NCBI GenBank assembly: GCA_050084515.1
Contig: CM114274.1
Coordinates: 24,428,001 to 24,492,000, forward strand
Reading direction: 5' to 3'
DNA from: Blasia pusilla
Taxonomy: Eukaryota > Marchantiophyta > Marchantiopsida > Blasiales
Length of the DNA stretch: 64,000 bases
Under the pieces are notes generated by a model. That model saw only the letters and a program-made list of their open reading frames with translations. It was not told the origin of the DNA and did no database searches. Positions 11,961 to 23,999 of the stretch are shown in pieces (the stretch's first letter is position 1; the number at the start of each line of letters is the position of its first letter). The position numbers and the translations under genes were made by a program.

Positions 11961-12189
11961 TTCAAGACAAGAAACGACAGTGCAAGTCTGCGCAGTTTGT
12001 AGAGGATACGTTGTAGGCTTCCCTTTCGGGAGTGTGCTCTACTCGAGAGCAGTTTTGAGTGCCGGCAGAATGGGCGGTCAAGCTGCTTAGGGGCAGATGA
12101 AATCGACAGAGACAGTCTTCTAGCAGGCCCTGCTCTTTTGGCAGAAAGGTTATTCCAAAAAATGTCAAAGGGCATTCCTACTTATGGTT

Positions 12190-13200
12190 ATGCAACTGAC
12201 CACTGAATGCAACACTTTAGCAGATATTGATTTCTCGGTGAAACTTCATACACTCTACCAAGCGGTCGTAGGTCTGTCATCTTATCGTGGATCAGTGTAG
12301 CATAGACTAGCCATGGCAGTCCGGATTACTGCGAGATGACTCCATCGAAAACTGAATCCAGACGACACCTGGAAACAACATTTCATGACTGGATTCTTTT
12401 CCCACCGGTCCAAAAAGAGAAACTTTTTGGGCACGCACCTTTTGGTCCAGGTGCTGAATGATGGGATTGCATGGGGGGAGTCCCCTTCCCCATCTCATTT
12501 CTGAGGTGTATACTCCTCTGCGAGCTTCTGAGCAGTCTAGTGCCTTTTGGACCTCGTGCTTAATGATGAGATCGTATGAGATAAGTCCCCGTCCAGACCC
12601 GCTCATGTCACATCTAAGGAGTGCAATCTCATGCGATCGATCGCTGCATACTCCTACGTCTCTGGCCAAGACGACTGGGGCCCCCGTCCTGACTTAGATT
12701 ACGATTGGGATGCATCGGATCGGCATCACTCTGTGCAACAGAGCCAGCCATTCCCTAAACGTAACCCTTAGGGACGTCTGAATCTCTTCTGCCCGTCCCA
12801 GCGTCCCTGGTAGGGCGAGCTTCTTCATGGTCTTGTGGACTCCACACCCAGTAAAGTCCCGCCAGTTGGGTGAATCATACGGATCCTTGCCTCTGCACAC
12901 CCGTGATTGTAGCTAGACCTGCGTCTGGCGGTGCAGTGCGGTGCGGTGCGGTGCGATGCGGGGTCTTCACGGATTGCTGCTGCTCGAGCCAGGTGGGTGG
13001 GTTGCTCATCCTTCCCTTTCGCGTCGTAACTTTCTCAATAATCTCACAAGGAAGCTGTGAATTCTCACCCAGTGCCGCCCGTGGGAGGTTTGCTCGGGCG
13101 GTGGGCATCAGGGTGTGGATTGCCTCCTTAACATTGGATTCTCGCGTGGAACTGCGAGTTCCATAGCCTGACCTTGGAGAGCACACATGCTGTGAAGGGG
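12190..13200. other. Gene-free stretch with a short internal duplication
   Basis: TTTTGG(T/A)CC... GTGCTGAATGATGGGATTG (about 12437) and its variant GTGCTTAATGATGAGATCG (about 12557) mark a duplicated segment of about 65 bp, 120 bp apart. Three minus-strand open frames (12669-12307, 12900-12694, 13186-12875) cover much of this stretch. They could be a decayed coding region, but I recognise no family. Confidence 0.4.
12928..12961. repeat. GCGGT microsatellite
   Basis: Imperfect GTGCG/GCGGT pentamer run. Confidence 0.85.
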
Positions 13201-14720
13201 TAGGCGGTGGGTGAATCGGTGCGCGGCGATTTCACGATATCTAGTTTTAACTGTGAGTTTCCTTCTTATTTTCTCTAGGAAACCTCAATGTTTTTCTTCG
13301 AGGCTTTCATTCATTTATTGTAGGTTTGTTTGAGGTGGCTTGCTTCACTTTTGATATTGGAGTTCGGGAACTTTAGGGTTTTTTTTTTGGATTTTTTTCC
13401 AGAATTTCTACTTTATTTCCCCATGTTTAAATTTTCTTTACTACCTTTACAAGTCTTTACAACCTTTACAATTAGAGCTTAAATTGCACACCAAATGCTT
13501 GCGGTGAGAGGTCAAGAGAGTGTATGTACACTAGGGCAAACCAATGTTGGGGGAGATGGAGGGTTAGTACTAAACCTAGCTGGATATTTATAAAAAAAAA
13601 ATTGTTTGGTCCTAGGGATTTCCTAGTGGGATTATGGCAAGTTTTGGAGGATTTTCCGCGAGAGACGGGCCTTCTTCTAATTCTCCGACACTCGAAGATT
13701 TCGAATCTCAACGAGTACGTCCTAGCCATAACCTTACCTTTTCCTTCCAATTCCCAAAGAACTTGCCTCTTGCTTTTTTTTATCAACTCAATCTGGTCAT
13801 CCTTGTTTCAATTGGCCACAAAGTTGAATTGTGTTGATGGTTTATTGTGAATTGCTGGAAAGATGGATGGATGGATGGATTGCATAGAGAGTGTTTGACC
13901 CATTGGAGCCATCGATTTAGGGGGATGTCTTTTGCTCGTCTGATTCACATCGGAGTCTTGGACAGTTGTTGGAGAAGTTGGGAGCTAGAGTAGCCCTGGG
14001 GGCAAGAAGGGGGGAAAAGTCGAAGTATGGGCTTTGACCTCCTCCAATTTTGCCAAGGTCTCCTCTTGACTCTTTCGTGTCTTGCTCGCTATTGATCTAA
14101 TACAATATTGATATCCTAGTGCATATAGGGTTTAAAGTTTAAACTGATTTTACAGGTCCGATTTTACATCAACTCAAGAATAGAAACACAGTTCAATTGC
14201 AAAATTGACAAAGCTAGTTGTAGGATCATTAGAAAACCTCGAACTGTAGTTGTATGTTTGTCATTGTTTGAGGATGAGTATGCTTCCTCTAGCTTGCTAT
14301 GGTTTCCAGGGAAAGTGGAAGCATGAAAGGCTTTAATATAATATCTCCAAGATTCAAGTAGAACAAAAGTAGAAACATCCAATTATGATTGAAAGAATTA
14401 ACTTTATCAAGACTTTAATTACACATCTAAAAACTACTAATGTTAGTGTTGTTGACATAATTACAAAGAGTACCAATCTTAGTGAATGAACTTGCAAAAT
14501 CGATGTATCATAACGTCAAAAAATATCAAAGTAGACTACGGCTACAATGATCTTATCAAATGTAGTCACTTTAGTGGTAATAGTTTGAGCACAACTTGGT
14601 CTTTCAATATGTTGCCAACACATGATCAACCTTTTGATCAGTTCAAGCATCTTCAACCTCTACAACCAAGATTTTCCTAAAATATACCAATATTGTACGA
14701 GAAGGTATGTTGGACGGGAA
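13200..14720. other. Gene-free AT-rich stretch
   Basis: No recognisable gene. It includes a GGAT microsatellite at 13863-13881. Opposed open frames at 13472-13850 have no family resemblance. Confidence 0.5.
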
Positions 14721-14723
14721 CTT

Positions 14724-15335
14724 GGACCTCTTAAATATTATATTAAGCATGAAACCCAAGAAAACACAACCAAGGATATCTTAAATTAGCAAAATGAATG
14801 TGGATAACAACAATAAGAGAATTGACAAAAAAAAAACTCAATAGTTCTTGTTCAACAAATGTTTCAAGCTTATAAAAACTTGACTTTCACAATTTATGAA
14901 ACATAGTCAAAAGAGAAGGCATACAACATGTGCCAATAGTCTTAAGCTTTTGAATATTCACTATTATTGCATCGTATAGTAACTATAGGCATAACTTGTT
15001 CACATGTCTAATTGAGGTGCTCAACGACGCATACCTAGATTTACTACCAGAATCAACTACTTTGAGAGTAGCCTAGTCTAAAACTCTCACTTTGGAGTTC
15101 TTAGAAGCTTGAAATATTTTTTGAGCAAAGAATTGTTGAGTTTTTTTTCTCAATTCTCTTACGTTTATTTTCCACATTCATTTTGCTAATTTAAAATATC
15201 CTTAATTGTGTTTTCTTGGGTTTCATGCCTTTTAATATATTTAAGAGGTCTAGGTTACTTGTGAAAGTTAAGTTTTTAGAAGATTGAAATTTTGTTTGAA
15301 CAAAGAACTATTGAGTTTTCTTTCATTAGCAAGTT
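14724..15335. repeat. Inverted repeat, arms about 155 bp, plus a partial third copy
   Basis: The left arm (14724-14880, from GGACCTCTTAAATATTATA to TTCAAGCTTATAAAAACT) matches the reverse complement of 15095-15250 (AGTTCTTAGAAGCTTGAAAT to TATATTTAAGAGGTCT) along most of its length, with small indels. Both arms share the words for AACCCAAGAAAACACAA, TAGCAAAATGAATGTGGA and CAATAGTTCTTGTTCAACAA. A further partial copy in the right-arm orientation follows at 15262-15335. The structure suits a non-autonomous foldback element or an inverted tandem duplication. Confidence 0.75.
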
Positions 15336-15339
15336 CCAA

Positions 15340-17320
15340 ATAGAATTCTCAAACAAGCCGAGATTGGTTCTAAGCAAGAGCAAGAAGAGTGATGGGTGAG
15401 GTTGTTAGGAAATTCTACAAATTAATGAGTATCTTGAATGGACTCAAAGTTGATGGTACCTTTTTTCAATGATTAACATATTCGAGTAGAAATCACGCGC
15501 TCCATCCTACTCAAATTTTCTCCTTTCCATCTCATCTAAAATTGCAAGACGATTTCAATAGATTTGATATTTGTTTATTCGCTCGTTGTCACAAGGAGCC
15601 ATTCAATTTATTTTAGCATAAGGCAAAAGCAAGACTATTGATTGAATTCAATTATACCATCAAGTACAAATTATAAAGATGTTGATAATGACAAATATAA
15701 TATCTTTTTGGTATTCAACTCCTTCAAAGACGATTATTCTTCATGTGAATTCTTCCACTCCCAATTATTTTTCTTTCTTGATTATCAATTTTGTTGGTAG
15801 CAACAAGTTTTCAAAATTTTAACATACGTATGAAAATTAATGAAGAGCATGACAACATCTTGTTTGTCGTAATTTCTTGAACTTCATGCTTTCATAGTGC
15901 TCTGGTCACAAAAATCCTCAAGCACGCACTACAACATCTTTTCATCTATTTTTTTCCAAACTTTGTGCTTTCCTCCTTTCTTTCTTTAGAAAAATTTCCC
16001 CATTTATAATCTTGCAAGTCTAAAACCACTACTTTGATTGACTATTTAACGATTTTTTGCAATTATTTTTTGACTAGTTTGTGATCTCTTGTTTGCAACA
16101 ATGGAGACTTGCAATCATTAACAAATAACTTGAAAAAATGCAAAAAAATTGTGAGTTGTATACAAGCATCTTGCAAGTATTTTGTGACTGATTTGCGACC
16201 AACTTTCGAGTGGAAGAAAATACAACTTCCAAGCCACGTTGTAGCTGCAATTTGAGAGTCAATACAAATTCAAGTCCAATGCAACTACATTACATCTCTA
16301 TTGCAATTAATTCCTATGACTCGCAAACATGTGGCAATTGTAGTAGTTTGTGTTCTATGTTCAACCATCCATGCATAGAGCTATTTATCGAAGCAAACGC
16401 ATGATGATTTTTTTTTTAAGTGATGATATTTTATTTCATAGCGTAGCACGTGGAAGCACTACCAAAATTTTTGTGGGATTTGATTATAGGGAAAACATTC
16501 GGCATGGAAGCACATGTTAGATTTTTGTTTCTTATGTTTACAAGTATGGATTTTATGTGGAATATTTTTTTTGGAAAGCGCTACCAGAATTTTCATGTAT
16601 TTGAGACCACGAGTTGTATAAAAATTGACTTTTGTAGCAAATTGGGGTATTCATGAGAATTATATCTTCATGCAAGTCATGCATATTATTGGTCAAAAAC
16701 TTGTTGTTCACGCTTGTGAGTGCAAATTGATGGAGATTTCGGGCCGTATTAATTTCATACCGTCTTATGAGTGGAATTTCAAATTGTTGTGATAAATAGC
16801 CACTTGGAGGAATAATAAACTCTTAAAAAATAATTTTTTAGAGGGTAGGGAAGTTAAATTGGATTTAAGCGGGCCAATCTATTGAGATTAAGCCTTCTAC
16901 AACGAGGGCAAATGAGAGAACCACTAGCATACTGCCCTTGCTTAATATGGTGACTTCACTATGCAAAACATGATAAAAAAATTACCCAAAAGAGGTTACA
17001 ATAGATCACAACTATATCTAGAAGCTTTTGGTCCCAACATCTGAGATAATCAAAATCTTCTAATAACCAACCCAAGATTATTGTAACCAAGTTTGTAATC
17101 TACCTTTGTTGAAATTGTTTGCTGGCTTTTTTCAGATAGTGGGGTACCACCCAAAGTGTCTTCCAAATCTTGTAATGAGGGGCTAGCTCCTCGCTCTTTC
17201 CTCTGCACATACATGCCTCAAAAAATTTCTTAATCAATTGAGTTTCCTTATCATCGATCATATGCATCTACCATGTGATTCAAATATCCTTCAGTTCAAA
17301 ATCATATCCCAAGAAGGATG
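15340..17320. other. Gene-free AT-rich stretch
   Basis: No gene seen. A weak direct repeat links GTGGAAGCACTACCAAAATTTTTGTGGGATT (16449) with GGAAAGCGCTACCAGAATTTTCATGTATTT (16573). Confidence 0.5.
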
Positions 17321-17323
17321 AGC

Positions 17324-17922
17324 TTAAAAGAAAAACTCAAAATAGTTGGACTTTACTAGGATGTTTACCATATAGTTCTTTTGACCTGCATAGCCACGTC
17401 TCCCATTGCGGTTGAAGTTCTCCACTTTTGATCTGTTAACCTTCATCCGTAGTGATCTTGCATCACCCTCAGGAGACAACCAATATGTTTTCAAGTTCTG
17501 CCATGTTTGAGGGTTCACCTCTATTGACGTCGGGCATTCACTTGCACCTCCAAAATCTCTCACAATTTCTTCAACCTGGCCCGCTCTCTTTTCTTGATGT
17601 CTTGTAAGCATGTCTTTCCAAACTTTTCAGTAAGCTCTCCTCCACGATATTCAAACCGAGAGTCGATATCCCTGCGAATACTCATGAGGTCTTGTTCTGA
17701 TTGCCTACTTATATCTACAATAGCAAGGTCTAGATGGCGATGCACTAATGTCTTCACTTCATCGTACCAGGCACTCTTGCCTTCACAACCATACACTATT
17801 TCCTCATTATGAGTTACTTGGACTATTGGTTTTAATCTTGCTTGCTCACGAACCTTGTTATTTGCCTTCCATGCCTCATACTCCTCTCTTCTATGCATCC
17901 TTGCAATTGAAGAATCTGCCAA
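17324..17922 (-). pseudogene. Plant Transposase_24-like (En/Spm-associated) remnant
   Basis: The minus strand encodes a charged segment ending DIKKRERARLKK. After one frame change (overlap 17611-17560) it continues with DFGGASECP, NPQTWQNLKTYWLSPEGDARS and a basic VNRSK tail. The order RxRLKK, short linker, WxxLxxYWxSxEGxxxSxxxxxNR is the hallmark I know from the plant-only Transposase_24 family, a protein carried by CACTA/En-Spm type elements. The frame change, lack of a proper C-terminus and absence of neighbouring transposase domains mark it as a relic. Family assignment rests on this short pattern only. Confidence 0.55.
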
Positions 17923-17924
17923 GG

Positions 17925-18673
17925 GCGAATTGTAAAACTTATCAATATTAGTAAAACTAGAATTAACTCAAAATGAGCTTTACAGAAATCAGAATTTAAT
18001 CAAAACCAGATTTTACAAAATCAGAAATCACTAGGGTCTAATCTCTATACTTCCCTCATCCACTCTCCAATCTAATCACTTCACACCCTTGTCCACTCTC
18101 CAGTATTCATACTTGAGAAAATAAGGTGAAGCATCAATAAGCCTTATCGAGTGGTGTTTGAGAGTTCATAGGCCATTCCGGAATTTGAGAAATTGTACGG
18201 CCGTAGAAGGAACCGCTTGCACCATGGGTTCCTTGTCCAAAAAAGTTGGAAGATTGGGAAGGACACCAACCCGGTGGTCAAGATCCTACTAACATAAGCA
18301 TATTTAACGTTAGGGCACAGATATGTGCAAACACATGCATTTGGAAGCTAGAATACCAACATTTAAAACTCCAAGTTTGAATATTTCATATTACGTGCCA
18401 TTGTTGCATTGGATAACCTGGGTGATATCCCGCCATTGGCCATTGTGCTCCAACCCCACGTGGGTAAGTACCCATTTGTGGGGGGAAGGTTGTAACATTC
18501 TCTTAAGTAATATCTTTGTGTTTCCTCTTTTGCTTCCCCTTTGGAGTGCCATCCTATCATTCAACAACTTGCTCACATTAAACTTGTAGGATAGCTTATG
18601 TGCTCCATTTTGATTAGAACTAGTTCTGGTGGGTTACACTCTTCAATTAGAAAGTTATCAATCACATCGTACC

Positions 18674-18708
<35 letters not shown>

Positions 18709-18812
18709 ACCAAACAAAGAATAGTTTGTGCGGGGCTTCCAAGTGTTAACCAAGAAACTCTTCACCACACCATCTACTTCACCTACTTGGGATCCCCAAT
18801 AGACATTACTTA
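17925..18812. other. Gene-free stretch with a CT microsatellite
   Basis: No gene recognised. A pure (CT)n run lies at 18677-18707. Confidence 0.6.
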
Positions 18813-19220
18813 CTAGTGCAACAACTTTATAAGACAGGAAGGTTTTAAAACTAATTTATGGGGTTGAGTCTGGTATGGCATTGGTTTCAAGTCCCAATCC
18901 CGTTTTTCCACGTTCCACTTTGAAGACCAAGTCACCACATCCGCAATCCACCCTATGGAACGTGTGGCTTGCAAAGCTTGATGAGGGAGGCAAGAAACAT
19001 CAAGAGATCTCACCCTTGGGATATACGTGATGGTCAAGTAGAGAGCTTCAGCCTCTAGAGGAAGACAACATTTTTCCGCAAGAAGAATAGCATAAGGAGT
19101 TTGGTTTCTTACATCCAATTCTTCTTCTAGAAAGATCTTTTGCACCCTCTCCACGCGCTCCCAACCTGTCTTCTTACAACTAGCGCCCCAAACTTGGGTC
19201 CCATATAATGGAGGATACAC
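18813..19220 (-). pseudogene. LINE ORF2 3' fragment
   Basis: This 135-codon open frame on the minus strand reads YGTQVWGASCKKTGWERVERVQ and then NQTPYAILLAE and PLEAEALYLTITYI. It is plainly the same protein region as 43700-44030 on the plus strand, the part of a non-LTR retrotransposon lying downstream of the reverse transcriptase. It is a second, oppositely oriented and truncated copy of the same LINE family; here the frame is less damaged than in the longer copy. Confidence 0.75.
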
Positions 19221-19229
19221 CTGCCAGGC

Positions 19230-22200
19230 ATATAAACATACTTATGCATTAACTACCACCACCACCAATGTTTGGACTATTTACAAATAGAGAACCACCA
19301 CCTTTTCTTTGAGTAAATTTACTAGAAGAAATTCTTAGTTTTATGAGTCATATTAGTCATATATCACGATCAATATTAGAAATAACTACTCACCTATAGA
19401 GATACAAAAGCCAATTGATACCTTCTACATAATTGAATGACTAGCATAGTTTGTTGACATGGCATAAAAATGTGAGACAAATTATCATGATTGTCATGTT
19501 ATCTATATGACATGGCAATTCAAGTGATTCGATGACATGGACTAAATGATGAAAAAAAAAATCTAACCATATGCCTCATCCTCCATCCGTCTATCCATCC
19601 CTCCATCTGCTATTTTCGTCCATATGCCGCAACCTCCATCCAAATCCCTACCATCTACCGCCTTCCATCCATCAATCAATTCTATTTTTTTATGCGTACT
19701 ACCTCGTCCGTCCATGCGCCCCACCCTCTATCTGTCCATCAAAGTTTTCTCCATGTTCATTCCATCTATTAACCCCATCCGTCCATACATTCCATCGAAT
19801 ATCCATGACTTTCATCTCCATCCATCCATCCATCAATACATATGCATCAACTTATATTTGTCATTTTGTTCTACCAAAAGATATCTCCATCATGATTCCA
19901 TAGTAGAGTCTTATGTTACTAGCGTACACATTCTTATATACACACGTGTAAAAAATTTAAACAAATGATGGAAATATCACTTTCTCTTTGTTACGATTAT
20001 TTCCGGAAATACAAGATCATTTTGCTTGCATATTTCTACTTTTTAAAATTTATATTTATATGATTTTTTAAAAATAAATTTTTAATAGTAATATTTTATT
20101 TTTAAGTCTAAAATTTAAGGAGCTAGAACTCCATCCGTAGAATAATAAATTTATTAAAGCAAAAATATTTCATATTATTTTCAAAATAATAGATAATATA
20201 TTATAATATTTTAAAAGTTTCACATAATGCAATAGGATATTTTACTTGATGATATTAATTTTTAAGATAATCCAATGGTTACAAAATTTGGTCATTGGAA
20301 ATAATTTTTCTTTAAACTATCTTGACAATGTACAAAATAAGAAAGATGAATACAATTACAAGTGTGTTTGGTGGTGGATATTTCTTGTAGCTAAATTTTG
20401 AAATATGAAAATAGTGAGGCTCTAAGATAAACATGAAAATGCAAACCACACTTTAAATCTTTCCCCTTAAAGTAAAACCCCCCCCCCCCCCTCTGGTCTC
20501 AGAAACTAGACCAAAAAGAGAATTAAAAATCATAAACCCTACATTTGGTCTCCCAATTCTTGTTTCATTAAAGGAAGAATAAATAGAAGATCTTAACTAT
20601 TGAAGTGGGACAGGGCCTTCCTAACGTCAAATCCTCCAACTTTTAGCTCAATCTAATGGTAGGAACCAATCATGTTCCAAGATAAGCATGAGCATGCTAA
20701 GAATACTTCAAATATTTCCATTTGAAGTCTTCCTCTTTATGTTTCTCTCTTCTTTTTTGACCGGTATCTCCAACCATGAGTTTCTTAATCATACCACTTG
20801 GTTAGAACACACCCTTTGGTTTTAGGATCTAATGCCATGAACAAAATACTGACTCCGTCACAAAGAAAGGCACAATTAGTGGCAAAGGGTTTTAAACCTT
20901 AAGGATATCACCTAGATTATCCAATACATCATATGAATTCGCAACCCTCTTATAAGACCATATATTTTTATTTTATAGCAATTATTTGGTCCCTATTTAT
21001 TTTTTGGTAATTTTGAATTTTTCCCACTATTATAATAGTCTTATATTCTAATAAGTAAAACCCTTTATTACTAATATATATAATTTTTTGGAAATTTTAT
21101 ATGAAATTTTTTTATTAAAAATGCTTCAATTTTCTCAAAATGAAATTATTTTTTAATTTATTTAGAATATTTATTCTCATTCAAAAAAGAGTCCAGTACT
21201 TTCCTATCATACTAGACCTCATTGTTGTAGTAAATCAGACTGAACTATTACTTACTTGTGTAAACCAAATAAACATACACTCCCTCACTTCCATGGTCAA
21301 TAACGTGTCGTGGCATTCTCCTCTTATCTAAAGGTACCTCATGCTTCAATGTTGCGTGAGTCTTCTCAATTTTCTTTCTCAATTTTTGCACCTTTCCAAT
21401 CCGGATCTTGTAAGTGTACTCTTAGTCCATACATGAAAAGGAGATACTTCTCTTCATCTTCCCTTTTTGCCTACATATTGCAACTCGAGAGGTAGAGCTT
21501 CATAAAATTTCTTCTCCAAATAAAACAACATAAATATTCCCTACGTCAAGAATTCAAGAGCTTTATGATGCATCAAATGCCCTCAACGCATGTCTAACAT
21601 AACCAAAAGCCAAAGAACTTCTTACTCTACGAAGCCTAAAATTGGAAAGCATATATTGTATTTCCAACTTAGTCTAGTTAACTGACTAATAAGGATTTTA
21701 TAAATGATCTTTCCCTCGTATGTAATAATATTAGGATCGATCTTCTTAGGTACTTAAATATCATCAATTTCGCAATCCTCTATAACCTCACTCATCTTAT
21801 GTGTCAATTGATGATAAACTTCATCTATATATGGTAAACTATCATCTACAATATTAGTGTCACCCGAGAGAATCAATTATTTATCTGTTTCATCCCACAT
21901 GGATACATTGTTCAAATTAAGGGAATGGACTAAATCAATACAAATTCTCTTCTTGATTCCATTAACATAATTTAGTTTGTTTTGGTTGTTATCTAACTTA
22001 AGATCTACTTCTTGATTTCCAAATCATTAAATGTATGTTCATCCATTGGTCATGAAAAAGGATATATCCACTCACTTCTTAATCCTTTATGTATGATCAT
22101 GCCAAATTCTAGGATTTTTGGATGCTTGGAGCGATTATTATCTCGTGATGTGATAAAAACTAAGAGTCAAACTACAAGGTGTATTTATCCATAATTCTTG

Positions 22201-22690
22201 AGAAAAGATGTATTTCACTGCCTACTAATTTATTGATGATTAAGCCAAGTTCCATTGATTATAGGATGAACTATAAATGCTTGCAAAGATGCTTGGATGT
22301 AATATCAAGTCATGCTTTTAGGGGGATTTTTAGTGGTTGGGTTGGAAAAAACAAAGACGCCAATTGCAACTCCATGACAACTCTCCCCATTCAATTTCAT
22401 TTTTTATCAATATTTCTCCCCTTTCTTTTTTGAAAGTCATAATATAGATATTTTATTACCGATGATATATTGACCTATGGCATCATGATATATATTGAAC
22501 CTTTGGAATTAAACCCTTTAATAGTTTGTCAATTACAAGTACAGATGAATCAATACTTAGGATCCCATCTTCAAGTTAGGATAAGAACCCAAAATGATCC
22601 TTTTGGCCCATTTTAATTGCTTAATTATAATTTAATTAAAACTCCCTTTATTAGGACTCTCATGGAATAATACTATAGGGTTGTAACGAC
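19230..22690. other. AT-rich gene-free stretch with simple repeats
   Basis: No gene recognised. Degenerate TCCATC/CATCCGTC repeats fill 19571-19830 and a run of 14 C lies at 20478-20491. Very AT-rich blocks occur at 20030-20330 and 20950-21160. Segment 21300-22430 has short plus-strand frames but no recognisable domain; it could be an eroded upstream part of the copia element that follows. Confidence 0.5.
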
Positions 22691-22699
22691 CCTAAGTTT

Positions 22700-23960
22700 C
22701 AAAGAAAGACATGGAATTGACTATGGAGAAACTTATGCATGTGTATCCATAGCTGATACGATATGCTTGATTATTTGTTTGGTTGTTATGCATGACTAGT
22801 CCATACTTCAAATGGATATCCATAAAAAATTTTAAATGCCACAATAGGAGAGGAAGTCTTCCTCATACGAGCGAGGGGTTTGGAGTTTGAGGACTTGAGT
22901 ATCTACCATGTGAACTTAGGAAGATCTTCCATGGCTTGATGAAGGCAAGGCATGAGTGGAACTTAATGTTTAATAGTGTGATGATCAATGACCTCAACTT
23001 CAATAAGAGAGAGAATGATGTAAATCTATATAGCAAGAGATTCTATTTGCCAATGAAGTGGTGATAGTCGCCCTCTATATCAACGATATTGTCATCGTAG
23101 GAGATGATGCGCACAGGATTTATGAATTCAAGCACAGATTATCCCACTAATTTCCCATGGAAGATCTTGGTGCCCAAAAATTTTGCTTAGGCTTAGAGAT
23201 GTAGAGGAAGAGCATTTTGGCGCTTCTAACTTAGGAGTGCCACATCTCTAAAGTACGACAAAAATTTGGTATGGAAAATAGCAACCTGACAAGAATTGTC
23301 AAATTTATACACAATTATAGCGATGAGTAGAGGTCAGTTATACCATCAATAAGTAGGTTGCCTTCTATTCATTACCTATGTTGTAAGCCAAGTTAAATTT
23401 AGCTGATCCAAGGAAAATCCACATGACGGCAGTAAAGAGAATCGTTAAATATCCTTAACATACCAAGAACTACGCTCTTACGTACTACCACATAAATCCC
23501 CATCATGTGATATTATATGGATATTCAGATGGAGACTACTCAAGATGCTCTATTACACGGAAGTTATTATGCGGTTACTACTTCTCATTTGGAAGTGCTA
23601 CGATGAGTTTCTTCTCAAAAAAAATAGACCATTGGCTCGATATTGTCCATGGAAGTATAGAGGTTTAATTAGTATCACTTTTGAAGCCATATGGCTGATG
23701 GGTCTCCTTTTTGAATTAGGATATGCCTAGAAAGAACTTATGATGACATGTGGAGACAACATAAGCTCTGTTTATCTCACTAGAAACCCATTATTCCATT
23801 CACTTACCCACCAAACATATAAAATTGCAACACGACTTTGTGAGAGATAAAGTACAAACCAACGAGTAAACATTATATGGTGCCAAGGTGAAGATCAAGT
23901 GGTTGATAACTTCGTAAAAGGCATGACTCCCTAGCAATTTGAAAAGCTTTGATTAATATT
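22700..23960 (+). mobile_element. Ty1/copia pol relic (RT and RNase H)
   Basis: Reading the plus strand across several stops and frameshifts gives the copia order. First KERHGIDYGETYACV (family: KGxxQxxGxDYxETFAPV), then ALYINDIVIVGDD (the YVDDM block) with MEDLGAQKFCLGLEM. The RNase H part follows: GYSDGDYS, YYFSFGSATMS, a LTRNPLFHSLTHQ-like stretch from about 23785, and VNIIWCQGEDQVVDNFVKG. Multiple stops show long decay. I could not delimit LTRs. The match to copia rather than gypsy is clear from the RNase H tail. Confidence 0.8.
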
Positions 23961-23999
23961 AGGAGTCTAGGATTCCAACATCTAGGAGGTTTTTGACGA

